The notes: generated from the sequence alone by a model not told the origin. A DNA stretch of 64,000 bases from an uncultured Bacteroidia bacterium (GCA_902791865.1 CADAXK010000002.1:310001-374000); one strand, 5' to 3'; positions 34,536 through 43,533 are shown, numbered from the stretch's first letter. Translations and numbers: made by a program.

Positions 34536-35393
34536 TTATTCCTCCCCAAACCAATACCTATACAACGGACAATCCTTCTTCAGATATGGCTTAAGCGATT
34601 CCTTTGGAATCTCGATGTCGATACCACCGGGGATAAAATAGACGCTGGAATTGTAGCAGACGAAAAACTTGTCCTCGCTAACATAATAGTTGCCGTTAAA
34701 CACATCCTCGTTTGTAATCTGCGATGCGTCATCCTCGTCGCCAGACTGCCATTCGGTTGTCTGCTCCCAGATAAACTTCTCAATGACATTCTTAGCCTTG
34801 CGCGTATCGCTGAAGATGTCCTTTTCGGTCATTCGCTTGCCAGTAGCAAGGTCGTACATCTTATAATGGTATTCCATTGCGTTTCGCGGAGCAGTCGAAA
34901 TTTCGTAGAATGAATAAAACGCCATTGCAATAAAGCCATCAGCGACAAACACCGGATAAATGCTGTCCAAATCGTACTCCTCAAAATATTCGAAGTACTC
35001 GTCAGTTGAATCGGCAATGGCTTCCTGGTACATGCTTACCGACTTGGCTGCACTACGCTTAAAATCAGCCGTAACATCCACGCCATCGGAAATTTTGCCA
35101 AGCACATCGTCACGAATGGCGAGAATCGCCTTGTTGTCGGTATCGGCAGGCAAAACGGCATGATAGGTAAACGAACAGCCCTTTGCTGCCTTTACAACTC
35201 GGTAAGTCTTCATTTTCAACTCGAAAGCCTTCTCCTCTACTGCTGTCGTATCAGATTCAGGAAGGCTGTCGTTTGCCACTTCTTCCGACTTCGCCCCGTT
35301 TTCCTCTGCCGTTGGTTCTGCTGTCTTGCTTTTGCATGAACAAACTATCGCCGATAGCATAATTGCAAAAAATATGTAATGTATGTTTTTCAT
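34536..35393 (-). CDS. DUF3298-like lipoprotein, array member 6
   Basis: 285 residues from MKNIHYIFFAIMLSAIVCSC, a lipoprotein signal; a longer frame from 35456 is made of repeat DNA. After a Glu/Thr-rich linker come the hallmarks of the array: YDLATGKRMTEKDIF, then ...IPKESLKPYLKKDCPLYRYWFGEE at the end. The DUF3298 (RsiV-like) fold is suggested by the ATGKxxxEKDIF and strand pattern. Role unknown. Separated from member 5 by a 211-base spacer with two palindromes. Confidence 0.72.
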   Translation of the reverse strand: MKNIHYIFFAIMLSAIVCSCKSKTAEPTAEENGAKSEEVANDSLPESDTTAVEEKAFELKMKTYRVVKAAKGCSFTYHAVLPADTDNKAILAIRDDVLGKISDGVDVTADFKRSAAKSVSMYQEAIADSTDEYFEYFEEYDLDSIYPVFVADGFIAMAFYSFYEISTAPRNAMEYHYKMYDLATGKRMTEKDIFSDTRKAKNVIEKFIWEQTTEWQSGDEDDASQITNEDVFNGNYYVSEDKFFVCYNSSVYFIPGGIDIEIPKESLKPYLKKDCPLYRYWFGEE

Positions 35394-35412
35394 GTTCAAA
35401 AATTTCTTGTTA

Positions 35413-35432
35413 AGTCGTGGCGCGCCGCGACT
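35413..35432. repeat. Palindrome, GGCGCGCC-core variant
   Basis: AGTCGTGGCGCGCCGCGACT: arms AGTCG/CGACT around the self-complementary core GGCGCGCC. Confidence 0.8.
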
Positions 35433-35482
35433 GTACTTAATGGTTTTAAAATTCAAAGTTCAAAGTTTCTTGTTTCTTGTTG

Positions 35483-35502
35483 AGTCGCGCCATGGCGCGA
35501 CT
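35483..35502. repeat. Palindrome, CCATGG-core variant
   Basis: AGTCGCGCCATGGCGCGACT is a perfect 20-base palindrome followed by GTAC. It shares outer arms with its neighbour at 35413 but has a different core. Confidence 0.88.
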
Positions 35503-35520
35503 GTACTTTCTATATTTTTG

Positions 35521-35600
35521 TGCTTGAAGGCTCGAAGGCCTAAAGGCTTGAAGCCATTTTTGGACTTTCAGCCTTCTCTTCTTCTAGCCTTTTAGCCCAA
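35521..35600. repeat. GGCTTGAAGGCT word repeat
   Basis: Words such as GCTTGAAGGCTCGAAGGCC and, inverted, AGCCTTTTAGCCC surround TGAAGCCATTTTTGG, so the block can fold on itself. Similar blocks are at 25885-25930, 45728-45808, 46551-46637, 49315-49350 and 56243-56272. Confidence 0.6.
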
Positions 35601-35604
35601 TAAT

Positions 35605-36408
35605 TTATTTCTTCTTCTCCGGAAACCAATATTCATACAGCACGCCATCCTTTTTCAGGAAAGGCTTTACAGCCTCCTTGTGCAATGCGACCCGCGGCAT
35701 TCCCATTGCGTACGGACCAATCTCGTACGGCGAGTACTGGTAGTAGAGCGAATCGGCACCAATGCTGAAGTTGCCGTTGATGAAGTTTATGCCTTCGTTC
35801 CACATATCGTCCTTCTCGTCGGAAAACTCTACAGCAAAAGCCTCGACAATCATTTCCGACAAAGCCTTTTCGTTCTCGTCGTTCATCACAAAGATGTCGT
35901 CCTCGGTGACGCGACGGCCGGTTGCAATGTTGTAAACCGTGTATGTCTTTCCCGAGATGCCGTGCGCCCCACCCTGATATTCGTAGGAATCGTCGTAATA
36001 CACAAGCAGTTTGCCGTCGGCATAGACGGGATAGATGCTGTCGTAGTAGTTGACGGCGTAGATGTAGCCCGAAATGTCGGCACCGATGTCCTCCTTGGTC
36101 GTGTAGTATTCCGACTCGATGGAATCGGCAAAAATCTCGATACCGCTCTGGATTTCGCGTCTGGAACTGTCGGTGTAAAACGCCACAAGGTCGGCATAAA
36201 TGCTGTCGAGGAACTCGTTGCCGTTGGTTTTCGGAAGTTTCAGGTAAATCGAAACCTCAAGGTTGGCATCGAACTCGGGGAAACGACTCGTTGAAAACTC
36301 GTCGTATTCAATGTCCTTGGCATCGGTGATTTCGGGAGCCTTTTCTTTGCAGGAATACAGCATAACCGACATCAGCAGAACAAACGATATGTAATATAAC
36401 TTTCTCAT
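35605..36408 (-). CDS. DUF3298-like lipoprotein, array member 5
   Basis: 267 residues. The signal MRKLYYISFVLLMSVMLYSC gives a lipid-modified Cys. Core motifs: DSIYPVYADGKLLVYYDDSYEYQ, VYNIATGRRVTEDDIF, and the end ALHKEAVKPFLKKDGVLYEYWF. The array is on the minus strand and this member is followed by a repeat-filled spacer. Probably an exported ligand-binding or sensory domain; the biochemical role is unknown. Confidence 0.72.
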   Translation of the reverse strand: MRKLYYISFVLLMSVMLYSCKEKAPEITDAKDIEYDEFSTSRFPEFDANLEVSIYLKLPKTNGNEFLDSIYADLVAFYTDSSRREIQSGIEIFADSIESEYYTTKEDIGADISGYIYAVNYYDSIYPVYADGKLLVYYDDSYEYQGGAHGISGKTYTVYNIATGRRVTEDDIFVMNDENEKALSEMIVEAFAVEFSDEKDDMWNEGINFINGNFSIGADSLYYQYSPYEIGPYAMGMPRVALHKEAVKPFLKKDGVLYEYWFPEKKK

Positions 36409-36611
36409 ATCCAATTATTTCGTAAAATTTCTATAAAATTCCTTTTCAAAAATAACTTCTGCAAAAATAAGACTAATTATCGGAAAAAAGCATAGTGGAC
36501 AAAAATAATGTCGGATACGACAATGATATTTGACGGGATTTTTACAAAAAAATTTCCGCAACCCAGACTTTGTCCGAATTGCGGAAATATATTCAATATG
36601 ATATTCGTTTT

Positions 36612-37478
36612 CTATTTCTTCTCAAACCAATACTTGTACAGCCAATTGTCCTTTTCCATATACGGCTTAATCCATTCCTTCGACACGCCCATCTTTACAT
36701 CGAATCCGTAGGCATAATTGATTTCGTACGGACCATACACAAAGAAAAGCGAATCGTCGGTAAAGTAGAAATCGCCACGACCGAAGACCTCATCAATAAG
36801 GAAACCATCGGGGTCATCAAATTCTGAGCCGTCGAACTCGCCAAGGTCTTCGTTTGCGCTCTCGCGAAACTTGCGTGCCATCTTGAGCCAGTCGGCATCT
36901 TCCTTAAACATTCCGTCCCTATTCATTACCTCGCCCGTAGTGCGGTCGAAGACAATAGTGCTCTGCGAAATGTTATAATGTGCCATATAGTTGTCCATAT
37001 AGCCATCGGCAGATTCCATAACAAGATACTTGTCTAGCACCAGCACAGGCTCGATGTTCCATACAATAGAAACCTGCAAATCGTCGTCATCGTCAGCATC
37101 CTTAGCTTTCTCCTCCGGGGAGAACATCTTGTCAAGATAAGCCTGAATGTTGTTAATGTCGGCTTCCTCGCCCACCAACTGCTGCAGAATCTTTTCCATA
37201 ACCTTGTCGCCGTTTGGCACGGGCAATGTCAAACTTGCCGAACTTGCATACTCACCGTCGCCGTCCGAAGCCTCGTAGGTCTTGAAAGCAACGCCATTTA
37301 GCTCGTAGGTATCTTCATCAAACTCAATGTCGGCAAGAGTGTCAACAACTTCCTCCATTCCAATTTTTGCAGTATCGCCCTGCGGTTCAACATCTTTCTT
37401 TGCAGAATTGGAATTACCACACGCAACAACAATCGCAGCACCCAAAACAATAACCGCTGAAATCAAAAACTTTCTCAT
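36612..37478 (-). CDS. DUF3298-like lipoprotein, array member 4
   Basis: 288 residues. The signal MRKFLISAVIVLGAAIVVAC is a lipobox. The mature part is strongly acidic (long Asp/Glu run in the middle, KAKDADDDDDLQ) and ends MGVSKEWIKPYMEKDNWLYKYWF. The TGEVMNRDGMF segment is the counterpart of TGKxxxEDDxF in its neighbours, with the Gly-Lys replaced. It is 4 bases downstream of member 3, so co-transcribed. The most diverged copy. Confidence 0.68.
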   Translation of the reverse strand: MRKFLISAVIVLGAAIVVACGNSNSAKKDVEPQGDTAKIGMEEVVDTLADIEFDEDTYELNGVAFKTYEASDGDGEYASSASLTLPVPNGDKVMEKILQQLVGEEADINNIQAYLDKMFSPEEKAKDADDDDDLQVSIVWNIEPVLVLDKYLVMESADGYMDNYMAHYNISQSTIVFDRTTGEVMNRDGMFKEDADWLKMARKFRESANEDLGEFDGSEFDDPDGFLIDEVFGRGDFYFTDDSLFFVYGPYEINYAYGFDVKMGVSKEWIKPYMEKDNWLYKYWFEKK

Positions 37479-37482
37479 TTAT

Positions 37483-38394
37483 TTAATCTTTAAACCAATA
37501 CTTATACAACACACCATCAACTTTCAAATATGGCTTCAACCAGTCCTTCATCAACGACAATTCCGGTTCGCCAGCTGCGTAATATGCAACCTCGTAAGGA
37601 GCATACCTATATATCACTTCGTCCTTCGTGAAATAAAAGTTACCATTCAGCATCATCGAAACATCAACATCCTCTGTATCTTCCTCCTCTTTTAGATATG
37701 CCTTAAGAAGCGAATACAACTTGGTAGCTATGGCAGTTCTGCTGTCATTTGAATTATCAAATACATCATCCTCCGAAATTGTCTTTCCTGTCGAAAGGTC
37801 GAATACATAACTTGATTCACCCCATTCCGGGTGCATAGCGCCACCGGACATCTCCCAAACCGCAGAATTGAATGCCACACATCCACCATCTACGAAAAAC
37901 GGATCAATATTCCACGACATTGAATAGAATTCATCGCTGCTATATGGATTTGCTTCCTGTCCTGCCGTTTCCGAATATTCATTCCAATAATTAGCAAACT
38001 CAACCTCTAAGTTCTGTTCCAAATCTTTACTTTCGTAAGAATCCTTCAGCATTGTTTCCCATATTTCTTCCTGCACGGAAGCATTATCGAGTATAGGCAA
38101 TGTAAAGTTTATGGTCTTTGCAAAATCCTTTGATGTGAAATGAAATCTGTAATTTCGGAAATTTACACCACTAATCACAGTATCGCTCACTTCGCCCTTC
38201 TTCCCTGCTATAGCTACCACTTCTTCGACGACACTGTCCGTCGTGACAACAATTGGCGATTCATTATCCTCAGTAATTACAATCTCCTCTTTTTCGGCTG
38301 AAACTGTTTCAGTATTTTCAGACTTAGGATTGTCGGCACATCCTGCACAGGCAAATGCAACCGCAAACAATCCATACAACATCAACTTCTTCAT
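37483..38394 (-). CDS. DUF3298-like lipoprotein, array member 3
   Basis: 303 residues from MKKLMLYGLFAVAFACAGC (lipobox Cys); three extra codons upstream are possible. A Glu/Ser/Val-rich linker leads to VNFRNYRFHFTSKDFAKTINFTLPI, FDLSTGKTISEDDVFDN and the tail SLMKDWLKPYLKVDGVLYKYWF. It is 8 bases from member 2. Resembles members 1 and 2 most closely. Confidence 0.72.
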   Translation of the reverse strand: MKKLMLYGLFAVAFACAGCADNPKSENTETVSAEKEEIVITEDNESPIVVTTDSVVEEVVAIAGKKGEVSDTVISGVNFRNYRFHFTSKDFAKTINFTLPILDNASVQEEIWETMLKDSYESKDLEQNLEVEFANYWNEYSETAGQEANPYSSDEFYSMSWNIDPFFVDGGCVAFNSAVWEMSGGAMHPEWGESSYVFDLSTGKTISEDDVFDNSNDSRTAIATKLYSLLKAYLKEEEDTEDVDVSMMLNGNFYFTKDEVIYRYAPYEVAYYAAGEPELSLMKDWLKPYLKVDGVLYKYWFKD

Positions 38395-38402
38395 ATCAAA
38401 CA

Positions 38403-39227
38403 TTATCTAGTTTTCTTATCACCAAACCAATATTTATACAATGGACCATCAACATTTAGATAAGGCTTCAACCATTTCTTTGGCAAAGACAACGTTGGCT
38501 CACCTGCCGCATAGCACGCGACCTCGTACGGCTCATACATATATATCAGTTCCTTCTCGGTAAAATAAAAGTTACCGTTCAACATCTGCATGACATTGTC
38601 AACAAAAAGGTCATCGGAATCATAACCGAGATTTTTCTGCAATAATTCATACAACTTGGTGGCAACCAAACATCTATGCGCATCAATATTGTCAAGCACA
38701 TCATCCTCCGATATTTGCTTTCCTGTCGAAAGGTTGAAAACATAGGCCACTTCGCCCCACTGATGATGAATTGCGCCACCATTAAACTCCGAAAAATAAT
38801 TAGTTAACGCGATGTATTCGTCGCTTACAAATGTTGGAGTAACATACCACGACGACTCATAATACTCAACATCGGAGTACCGCTCGTCCATTTTTTCGGC
38901 ATCAATAAGTTCCGGATTGCTGGCAACCCTTTCCATATACATGCTTACTTCTTCCTGCAACTCCAGTTCAAGCATCTCGCCACTATACTGCCATCCGATA
39001 ATAGAGTCCCATATCATTTGCCTAACAGCAACATCTTCGACTAATGGCAAAAGGAAATATATCTTCTTCGAAAATTCTGCCGATTCAAATTCAAAACTGA
39101 ACTTTCTAAAATTAGTGTTATCCACTACAGTATCAGCAATAATAAGATTATTTTGCTGCGACGAGCTTTGAGCGAAGCATTGCACCGCCAGCAATAAAAC
39201 CATGACATATAAAACAACCCTCTTCAT
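38403..39227 (-). CDS. DUF3298-like exported protein, array member 2
   Basis: 274 residues. The signal MKRVVLYVMVLLLAVQCFAQ is of the SPI type (no lipobox Cys after it), unlike members 3-6. Core: FRKFSFEFESAEFSKKIYFLLPL, FNLSTGKQISEDDVLDN, and the tail SLPKKWLKPYLNVDGPLYKYWFG. The gap to member 1 is 9 bases. Export to the periplasm or surface; function unknown. Confidence 0.72.
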   Translation of the reverse strand: MKRVVLYVMVLLLAVQCFAQSSSQQNNLIIADTVVDNTNFRKFSFEFESAEFSKKIYFLLPLVEDVAVRQMIWDSIIGWQYSGEMLELELQEEVSMYMERVASNPELIDAEKMDERYSDVEYYESSWYVTPTFVSDEYIALTNYFSEFNGGAIHHQWGEVAYVFNLSTGKQISEDDVLDNIDAHRCLVATKLYELLQKNLGYDSDDLFVDNVMQMLNGNFYFTEKELIYMYEPYEVACYAAGEPTLSLPKKWLKPYLNVDGPLYKYWFGDKKTR

Positions 39228-39236
39228 AACACGATG

Positions 39237-40004
39237 CTATTTTTTCTCACCAAACCAATACTGATACAACGGTCCGTCAATGTTCAGATATGGCTTAAGC
39301 CACTTCTTCGGAATCGACAATTCCGTTACACCAGATGTATGATACATTTCGAACGAACCATACTTGTATATCAGTTCTTTAGCTGTAAAATAAAAATTGT
39401 CGTTGAACAAAAACGAAACATCCACATTGTCGCCGTCATCCGCTTTCTTGAGAATCTTGCACAAAGAGGAATACAACTTCCTTGCTACTATGTAGTTATG
39501 CTCGCCGACCTTATCAAAGATTTCATCCTCCGAAATGCGTTTTCCTGTCGTAAGGCTAAAGACGGCACATTTGTCGCCCCACATAGGTGCAGGAGCCTCT
39601 TCGCTTGCAAACTTCTGCGAAAACGACGACACGAAAGCAATATATCCGCCACCGACAAATACAGGCGTTATGCTCCACGAAGTCTCGTTGTAGTCCTCTG
39701 CTTTTGTCGTATCAGATTTTCTATCAGCAACGTACGATGCCAATTCGTCCTTCAAGTCCTGTTCAAGCGTACTGTTATCGTATTCACCCATCAGCAAGGC
39801 ATCGGTTATGGTTTGCAAAACTGCGGTTTCACTGGGCAAAGGCAAAGTGAAGCTTATTTTCTTCGAAAATTCGTTACTCGAGAACTCGTAACTGCATTTC
39901 CTGAACTTAATACCATTCATCTCGGTATTTAAAGTGGTTACCGACTGCGAGAAACAGTGTGAAGAAACGAGTAAAACTGTCAATATCAAAAATAGTCTTT
40001 TCAT
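39237..40004 (-). CDS. DUF3298-like exported protein, array member 1
   Basis: 255 residues, first in the array. The signal MKRLFLILTVLLVSSHCFSQ ends in SQ. Core: FRKCSYEFSSNEFSKKISFTLPL, FSLTTGKRISEDEIFDK, tail SIPKKWLKPYLNIDGPLYQYWFG. It lies 14 bases downstream of rsmI with no promoter recognised between them, so the array may be read from the rsmI transcript. Confidence 0.72.
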   Translation of the reverse strand: MKRLFLILTVLLVSSHCFSQSVTTLNTEMNGIKFRKCSYEFSSNEFSKKISFTLPLPSETAVLQTITDALLMGEYDNSTLEQDLKDELASYVADRKSDTTKAEDYNETSWSITPVFVGGGYIAFVSSFSQKFASEEAPAPMWGDKCAVFSLTTGKRISEDEIFDKVGEHNYIVARKLYSSLCKILKKADDGDNVDVSFLFNDNFYFTAKELIYKYGSFEMYHTSGVTELSIPKKWLKPYLNIDGPLYQYWFGEKK

Positions 40005-40018
40005 TGAGTCAAAAATAA

Positions 40019-40726
40019 TTAATCTTCTTCCTCACATTCCGCATTCCTTACCTTTCTGTTCTTGCCTTCCACAACGATGACAATCTCGCCCTTCACATCC
40101 TTCTGCGAAAAATGCTCGATGCAGTCCTTCAGGGTGCCACGGAAATTCTCCTCGTGAATCTTCGAAATCTCACGCGATACGCAAGCCTGCCTTTCTTCCC
40201 CAAAATACTGGGCAAAAAGTTCCAAGGTCTTCACCAGACGGAACGGCGACTCGTAGAAAATCATAGTCCTCTCCTCTTCCGCCAAATCCTGCACCTTCTT
40301 GTTCTTGCCCTTCTTCTGTGGCAAAAATCCCTCGAAAGAAAAGCGCTCGCAGGGCAAACCCGAATTTACCAAGGCGGGCACAAATGCCGTAGCCCCCGGC
40401 AGACATTCAACCTCCACGCCCTTCTCAACGCAAGTGCGCACAAGCAGGAATCCTGGGTCGGAAATTCCCGGCGTACCGGCATCGGTAACAAGCGCAAAGT
40501 TCTCGCCACCAAGAATACGGTCGGCAATGCTCTCCGATGTCTTGTGTTCGTTGAACTTATGATGGCTAACCAAGGGAGTGCCAATGTCGTAATGCTTCAT
40601 CAGCACCGCCGATGTGCGCGTATCCTCGGCAAGTATGCAATCCACCGACTTCAGCACATTTACAGCCCTGAAAGTCATATCCTCGAGATTTCCGACTGGC
40701 GTTGGCACCAAATATAGTTTACTCAT
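40019..40726 (-). CDS. rsmI: 16S rRNA (cytidine-1402-2'-O)-methyltransferase
   Basis: 235 residues. The N-terminal LYLVPTPVGNLEDMTFRAVNVL, the EDTR motif, LVTDAGTPGISDPG and the YESPFRLV segment are characteristic of RsmI. It methylates the 2'-O of C1402 in 16S rRNA using S-adenosylmethionine. The ATG at 40726 gives MSKLYLVPTPVGN; it overlaps the 3' end of the M28 peptidase gene by 8 bases, showing co-transcription. High confidence. Confidence 0.94.
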   Translation of the reverse strand: MSKLYLVPTPVGNLEDMTFRAVNVLKSVDCILAEDTRTSAVLMKHYDIGTPLVSHHKFNEHKTSESIADRILGGENFALVTDAGTPGISDPGFLLVRTCVEKGVEVECLPGATAFVPALVNSGLPCERFSFEGFLPQKKGKNKKVQDLAEEERTMIFYESPFRLVKTLELFAQYFGEERQACVSREISKIHEENFRGTLKDCIEHFSQKDVKGEIVIVVEGKNRKVRNAECEEED

Positions 40727-41993
40727 ATCTCTCCACAAATTTAGTTAGCAGTCCGAACAAACTTCCGTAGCCCGTAAACGACAAGGTTTCGTATTTGTCC
40801 TTCACATTATGATAATAGGTGCCAGGTCCCATCGTATAAATGAAAATAAACTTGACATCCTTGCGGTTGAACGAATAATGGTCGCTGTTGGCAGCCGCCT
40901 TGCGTTGCTTTATCGGGTCAAAGTAGTTGTTTTCCTCGTTTATGCTGCTGAAAAGTTTCCACACATAGGCATAATCATCCTCTTCCCAATTTACACCAGT
41001 TATGCCCTCGTCGCCAGTGCCAACCATATCAAGGTTCACGCCCATAACAATCTGGTTTAGTGGAAACAACGGATGCTCAACGTAGTACGACGAACCGAGC
41101 AAACCAGCTTCCTCTCCGAAGAAGAGCATGAACACCATAGTGTACTGGGGCTGATGTTTTGCATAATATGCAGCAAGGTCGAGAACCATAGCCGTTCCCG
41201 AGGCATTGTCCTGCGCACCAGGGAAATAAGCGTTCTTGCCAAGCGTTCCCAAATGGTCGTAGTGAGCGCAGAAGACAAAATATTTGTCGGGATTCTTGCC
41301 TTCCACATAACCAATGACATTCTTTGCGGCAAAATTCTTCTTCAATTTGGCGGTTATGTCAATCGAAATGCTTTTTGCCGAACGGTCAAACGATTCGCGC
41401 TTAAGCTTGATTACAGGATAATCCTGCTGTATCTTCCCCACCGACATCACAAGTTCCTCGGGAATAAGCTCCATAATTCCACCGAAGCGCGTATTGCCGT
41501 ACAAGACCTTGATATAAAACATCTTGATTTCCTTGTTCGCGGTCTGCGCGTAATCAATTACAAGCATCTTTTTCGACCAGTCCTCGAACAAATAGCGAGT
41601 CATAAACGCAACCGTATCGTTCAGCAGAAGCGAATCGGGCAGAAAAAGTTCGTAAGATGCCTTTGTAGTCGGCATCATCTGCCCCACCACGAAATCGGTT
41701 CCAGGTTGCATTTCCTTTCCGTCGATTGAAACTTTCATCTTTGCAGGAAAAGTATTCACATCGTAGGAAAAGTTCTGGTAGTACGACTTGCCGAACGGTC
41801 TTACGCCCAGCGACTTGAACTCATCGGCAATATACTTGGCGGCCTTGTCGGAACCACCGAAAGTGTATCCGCGTCCGTGGTACTCCAGCGACGACAAAGT
41901 CTGGATGTGTTGCCTTACCCTGTCGAGGTTCTGCGCCGAAAGGGAAACGACGGAAAGCAGAACAAGCGATATTATCAAGCTTTTTCGCAACAT
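40719..41993 (-). CDS. M28-family zinc metallopeptidase, exported
   Basis: 424 residues. Signal peptide MLRKSLIISLVLLSVVSLSAQ. The metal-binding and active-site motifs follow the M28 order: FCAHYDHLGT, AQDNASGTAM, FGEEAGLLGS, VNLDMVGTG and NSDHYSF. It is a co-catalytic zinc aminopeptidase/peptidase in the periplasm. An in-frame ATG at 42017 would overlap the upstream gene. It sits one base downstream of the acidic protein gene and overlaps rsmI. The exact peptide substrate is unknown; glutaminyl cyclase-like activity is an alternative for this family. Confidence 0.88.
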   Translation of the reverse strand: MLRKSLIISLVLLSVVSLSAQNLDRVRQHIQTLSSLEYHGRGYTFGGSDKAAKYIADEFKSLGVRPFGKSYYQNFSYDVNTFPAKMKVSIDGKEMQPGTDFVVGQMMPTTKASYELFLPDSLLLNDTVAFMTRYLFEDWSKKMLVIDYAQTANKEIKMFYIKVLYGNTRFGGIMELIPEELVMSVGKIQQDYPVIKLKRESFDRSAKSISIDITAKLKKNFAAKNVIGYVEGKNPDKYFVFCAHYDHLGTLGKNAYFPGAQDNASGTAMVLDLAAYYAKHQPQYTMVFMLFFGEEAGLLGSSYYVEHPLFPLNQIVMGVNLDMVGTGDEGITGVNWEEDDYAYVWKLFSSINEENNYFDPIKQRKAAANSDHYSFNRKDVKFIFIYTMGPGTYYHNVKDKYETLSFTGYGSLFGLLTKFVERYE

Positions 41994-41994
41994 A

Positions 41995-43275
41995 TTACAA
42001 ATATCTTCTGCGAACAATGTTCATAAAGTCGACAACTACAGGAGATTCCATATCCCAGCTGAAATTTGAGCGGACATAATTGTCGGCCTCCTCTATGCTC
42101 GACATTCCATTGAGAGTTGCCACAGTAGAATCAAAAGCAAGTCCGTTGCCAGAGAACAACATTCGAGTGAACCTGAATCTTTCGCCCAGAGGTATTGCCG
42201 ACTTGATGTCGGAAATAGGCTTCAAGCCATAGCTACCTTCGGCGGGCTTGTTGCTTGCAAACTTGTCGTTCAACGACGACTGCCGCGACTGTCCAAGCTG
42301 TTCGCCCAAGGTTATGTGGGTTGTTTCCTGCTTTTCCTGTTCGACTGGTTTTTCTTCAACATTCTGCGGAGTTTCAGCGACAGGTTCTTCTATAGTTGGC
42401 ATTTCCGCAACAACTTGTGGGTCTTCTGCAACAGGTTCTTCTACTTCAACATTTGGCGTTTCCTCAACAACAGGCACTTCTTCCACAACTGGAGTTTCTT
42501 CTGTCTGTGGTTCTTCCGTCTCAGCAATAGGTTGTTCCTCTGGCAAAGGTTCTTCGTTGAAACTATAGTGAATTTCCGTGTCGCCAGTTGCAGTTTCCTC
42601 AAAATTTGATTCTGAAACTGCATCCTGAGCTTCGTCTTCAATTTCTTCTATTGGTTCTGGTTCTACTTCTTCCAAATCATCGCTGCCGTTTTCATCAAAT
42701 TCCTCTACAGAATCTGCTTCTTCAACATTTTCTGGTTCCTCAAATTCTTCTTCAGTTTCTGGCTCCAGCTCATCAATTTCTTCTGGAACAATGTCTGTTG
42801 TTGGCTCTTCGTCTTCCTCCTCAGGTTCTGGTTCATCTACAGGGATTTCTTCATCAGCCTGCAACTCCACCGTATCGACATTCTCTACAGGAACTTCCGT
42901 TTCTACATTTGCCTCCTGATCTTCAGAATTTTCTTCCGTTGTTTTATCCTTCAGCAAATCCGAGAAGTCGAACTCGCCATCATCAAACGCCACCGAAATT
43001 ACAGGCGGAACGACAGCGGCAGCCACAGTTTCTGCTACATTTTCATCAACATGTTTCTCTACCGTTTCTTGCTGTTCATTAACAGGTTCTTCTTCTGTCT
43101 GGGTGTTTTCATCGACTGTTTTTGTTGGATCAGTCACCAATATATCGGAGTACAATTCCCTTACCGACTGGAGCAAAATATCTTTTTCTATTTGGTTTAT
43201 ATGTTCATCTTCAAGGTATTCAACAATTGTTGAGATTTTTGCCACTTTTGCTTTCAAATCACTTGCCGTTGCCAT
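41995..43275 (-). CDS. Acidic, low-complexity protein with conserved ends
   Basis: 426 residues from the ATG at 43275; 43308 would place the start upstream of the -7 box. The N-terminal ~65 residues form a helical region (DLKAKVAKISTIVEYLEDEHINQIEKDIL). The middle ~240 residues consist largely of Glu, Pro, Val and Thr in imperfect short repeats (EEPxVEExP). The C-terminal ~100 residues form a conserved region (LGEQLGQSRQSSLNDKF...SNFSWDMESPVVVDFMNIVRRRYL). No signal peptide, so it is cytoplasmic. First gene of the string that leads to the M28 peptidase and rsmI. Confidence 0.7.
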   Translation of the reverse strand: MATASDLKAKVAKISTIVEYLEDEHINQIEKDILLQSVRELYSDILVTDPTKTVDENTQTEEEPVNEQQETVEKHVDENVAETVAAAVVPPVISVAFDDGEFDFSDLLKDKTTEENSEDQEANVETEVPVENVDTVELQADEEIPVDEPEPEEEDEEPTTDIVPEEIDELEPETEEEFEEPENVEEADSVEEFDENGSDDLEEVEPEPIEEIEDEAQDAVSESNFEETATGDTEIHYSFNEEPLPEEQPIAETEEPQTEETPVVEEVPVVEETPNVEVEEPVAEDPQVVAEMPTIEEPVAETPQNVEEKPVEQEKQETTHITLGEQLGQSRQSSLNDKFASNKPAEGSYGLKPISDIKSAIPLGERFRFTRMLFSGNGLAFDSTVATLNGMSSIEEADNYVRSNFSWDMESPVVVDFMNIVRRRYL

Positions 43276-43305
43276 ATCAATATTCTTTTTTGAAAATTTT
43301 GTTGG

Positions 43306-43313
43306 CAAAAATA
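43306..43313 (-). promoter_or_regulatory. -7 box of the acidic protein operon
   Basis: TATTTTTG reads from 43313 to 43306, 30 bases before the ATG. It lies in a 23-base block that is 22/23 identical to the region between promoter and start of the thymidine kinase gene (51540-51562). Confidence 0.5.
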
Positions 43314-43423
43314 TAAAATATTTTTCGCTATTTTTTTAATTAAAAAGCGAACTTATCAACGATTTAATAACACACAAAGGACACGTGGCTGACGCCGTTT
43401 GATGTTTCACGTCTCTGTAAAAT

Positions 43424-43439
43424 ACGCTAAATTTTGCGT
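43424..43439. repeat. Palindrome, degenerate AAATTTT-core variant
   Basis: ACGCTAAATTTTGCGT followed by CTGTAC; the left outer arm has decayed compared with the copies at 1297 and 54666. Confidence 0.6.
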
Positions 43440-43473
43440 CTGTACAAACATCAACGGTTCAAATAAAACTACT

Positions 43474-43533
43474 GTAGCCTCGAAATTCATTTCGAGGCTA
43501 CATAATTGTCAATTATACATTGTTCATTGTCAA
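43474..43533. repeat. Long palindrome (GTAGCCTCGAAAT arms) next to word repeat copy 2
   Basis: GTAGCCTCGAAAT (43474-43486) pairs perfectly with ATTTCGAGGCTAC (43489-43501). Directly after it, inverted ACAATGGATAATTA-type words (TGTCAATTATACATTGTTC) run to 43533 and touch the stop codon of the lipoprotein gene. Confidence 0.75.

Noticed and set aside
35680..36294. A 204-codon plus-strand frame
   Set aside because: Antisense to DUF3298-like member 5; Val-rich composition is that of a shadow frame.
42588..43082. Leu/His/Pro-rich plus-strand frame
   Set aside because: Shadow of the Glu/Pro-rich low-complexity region of the acidic protein.
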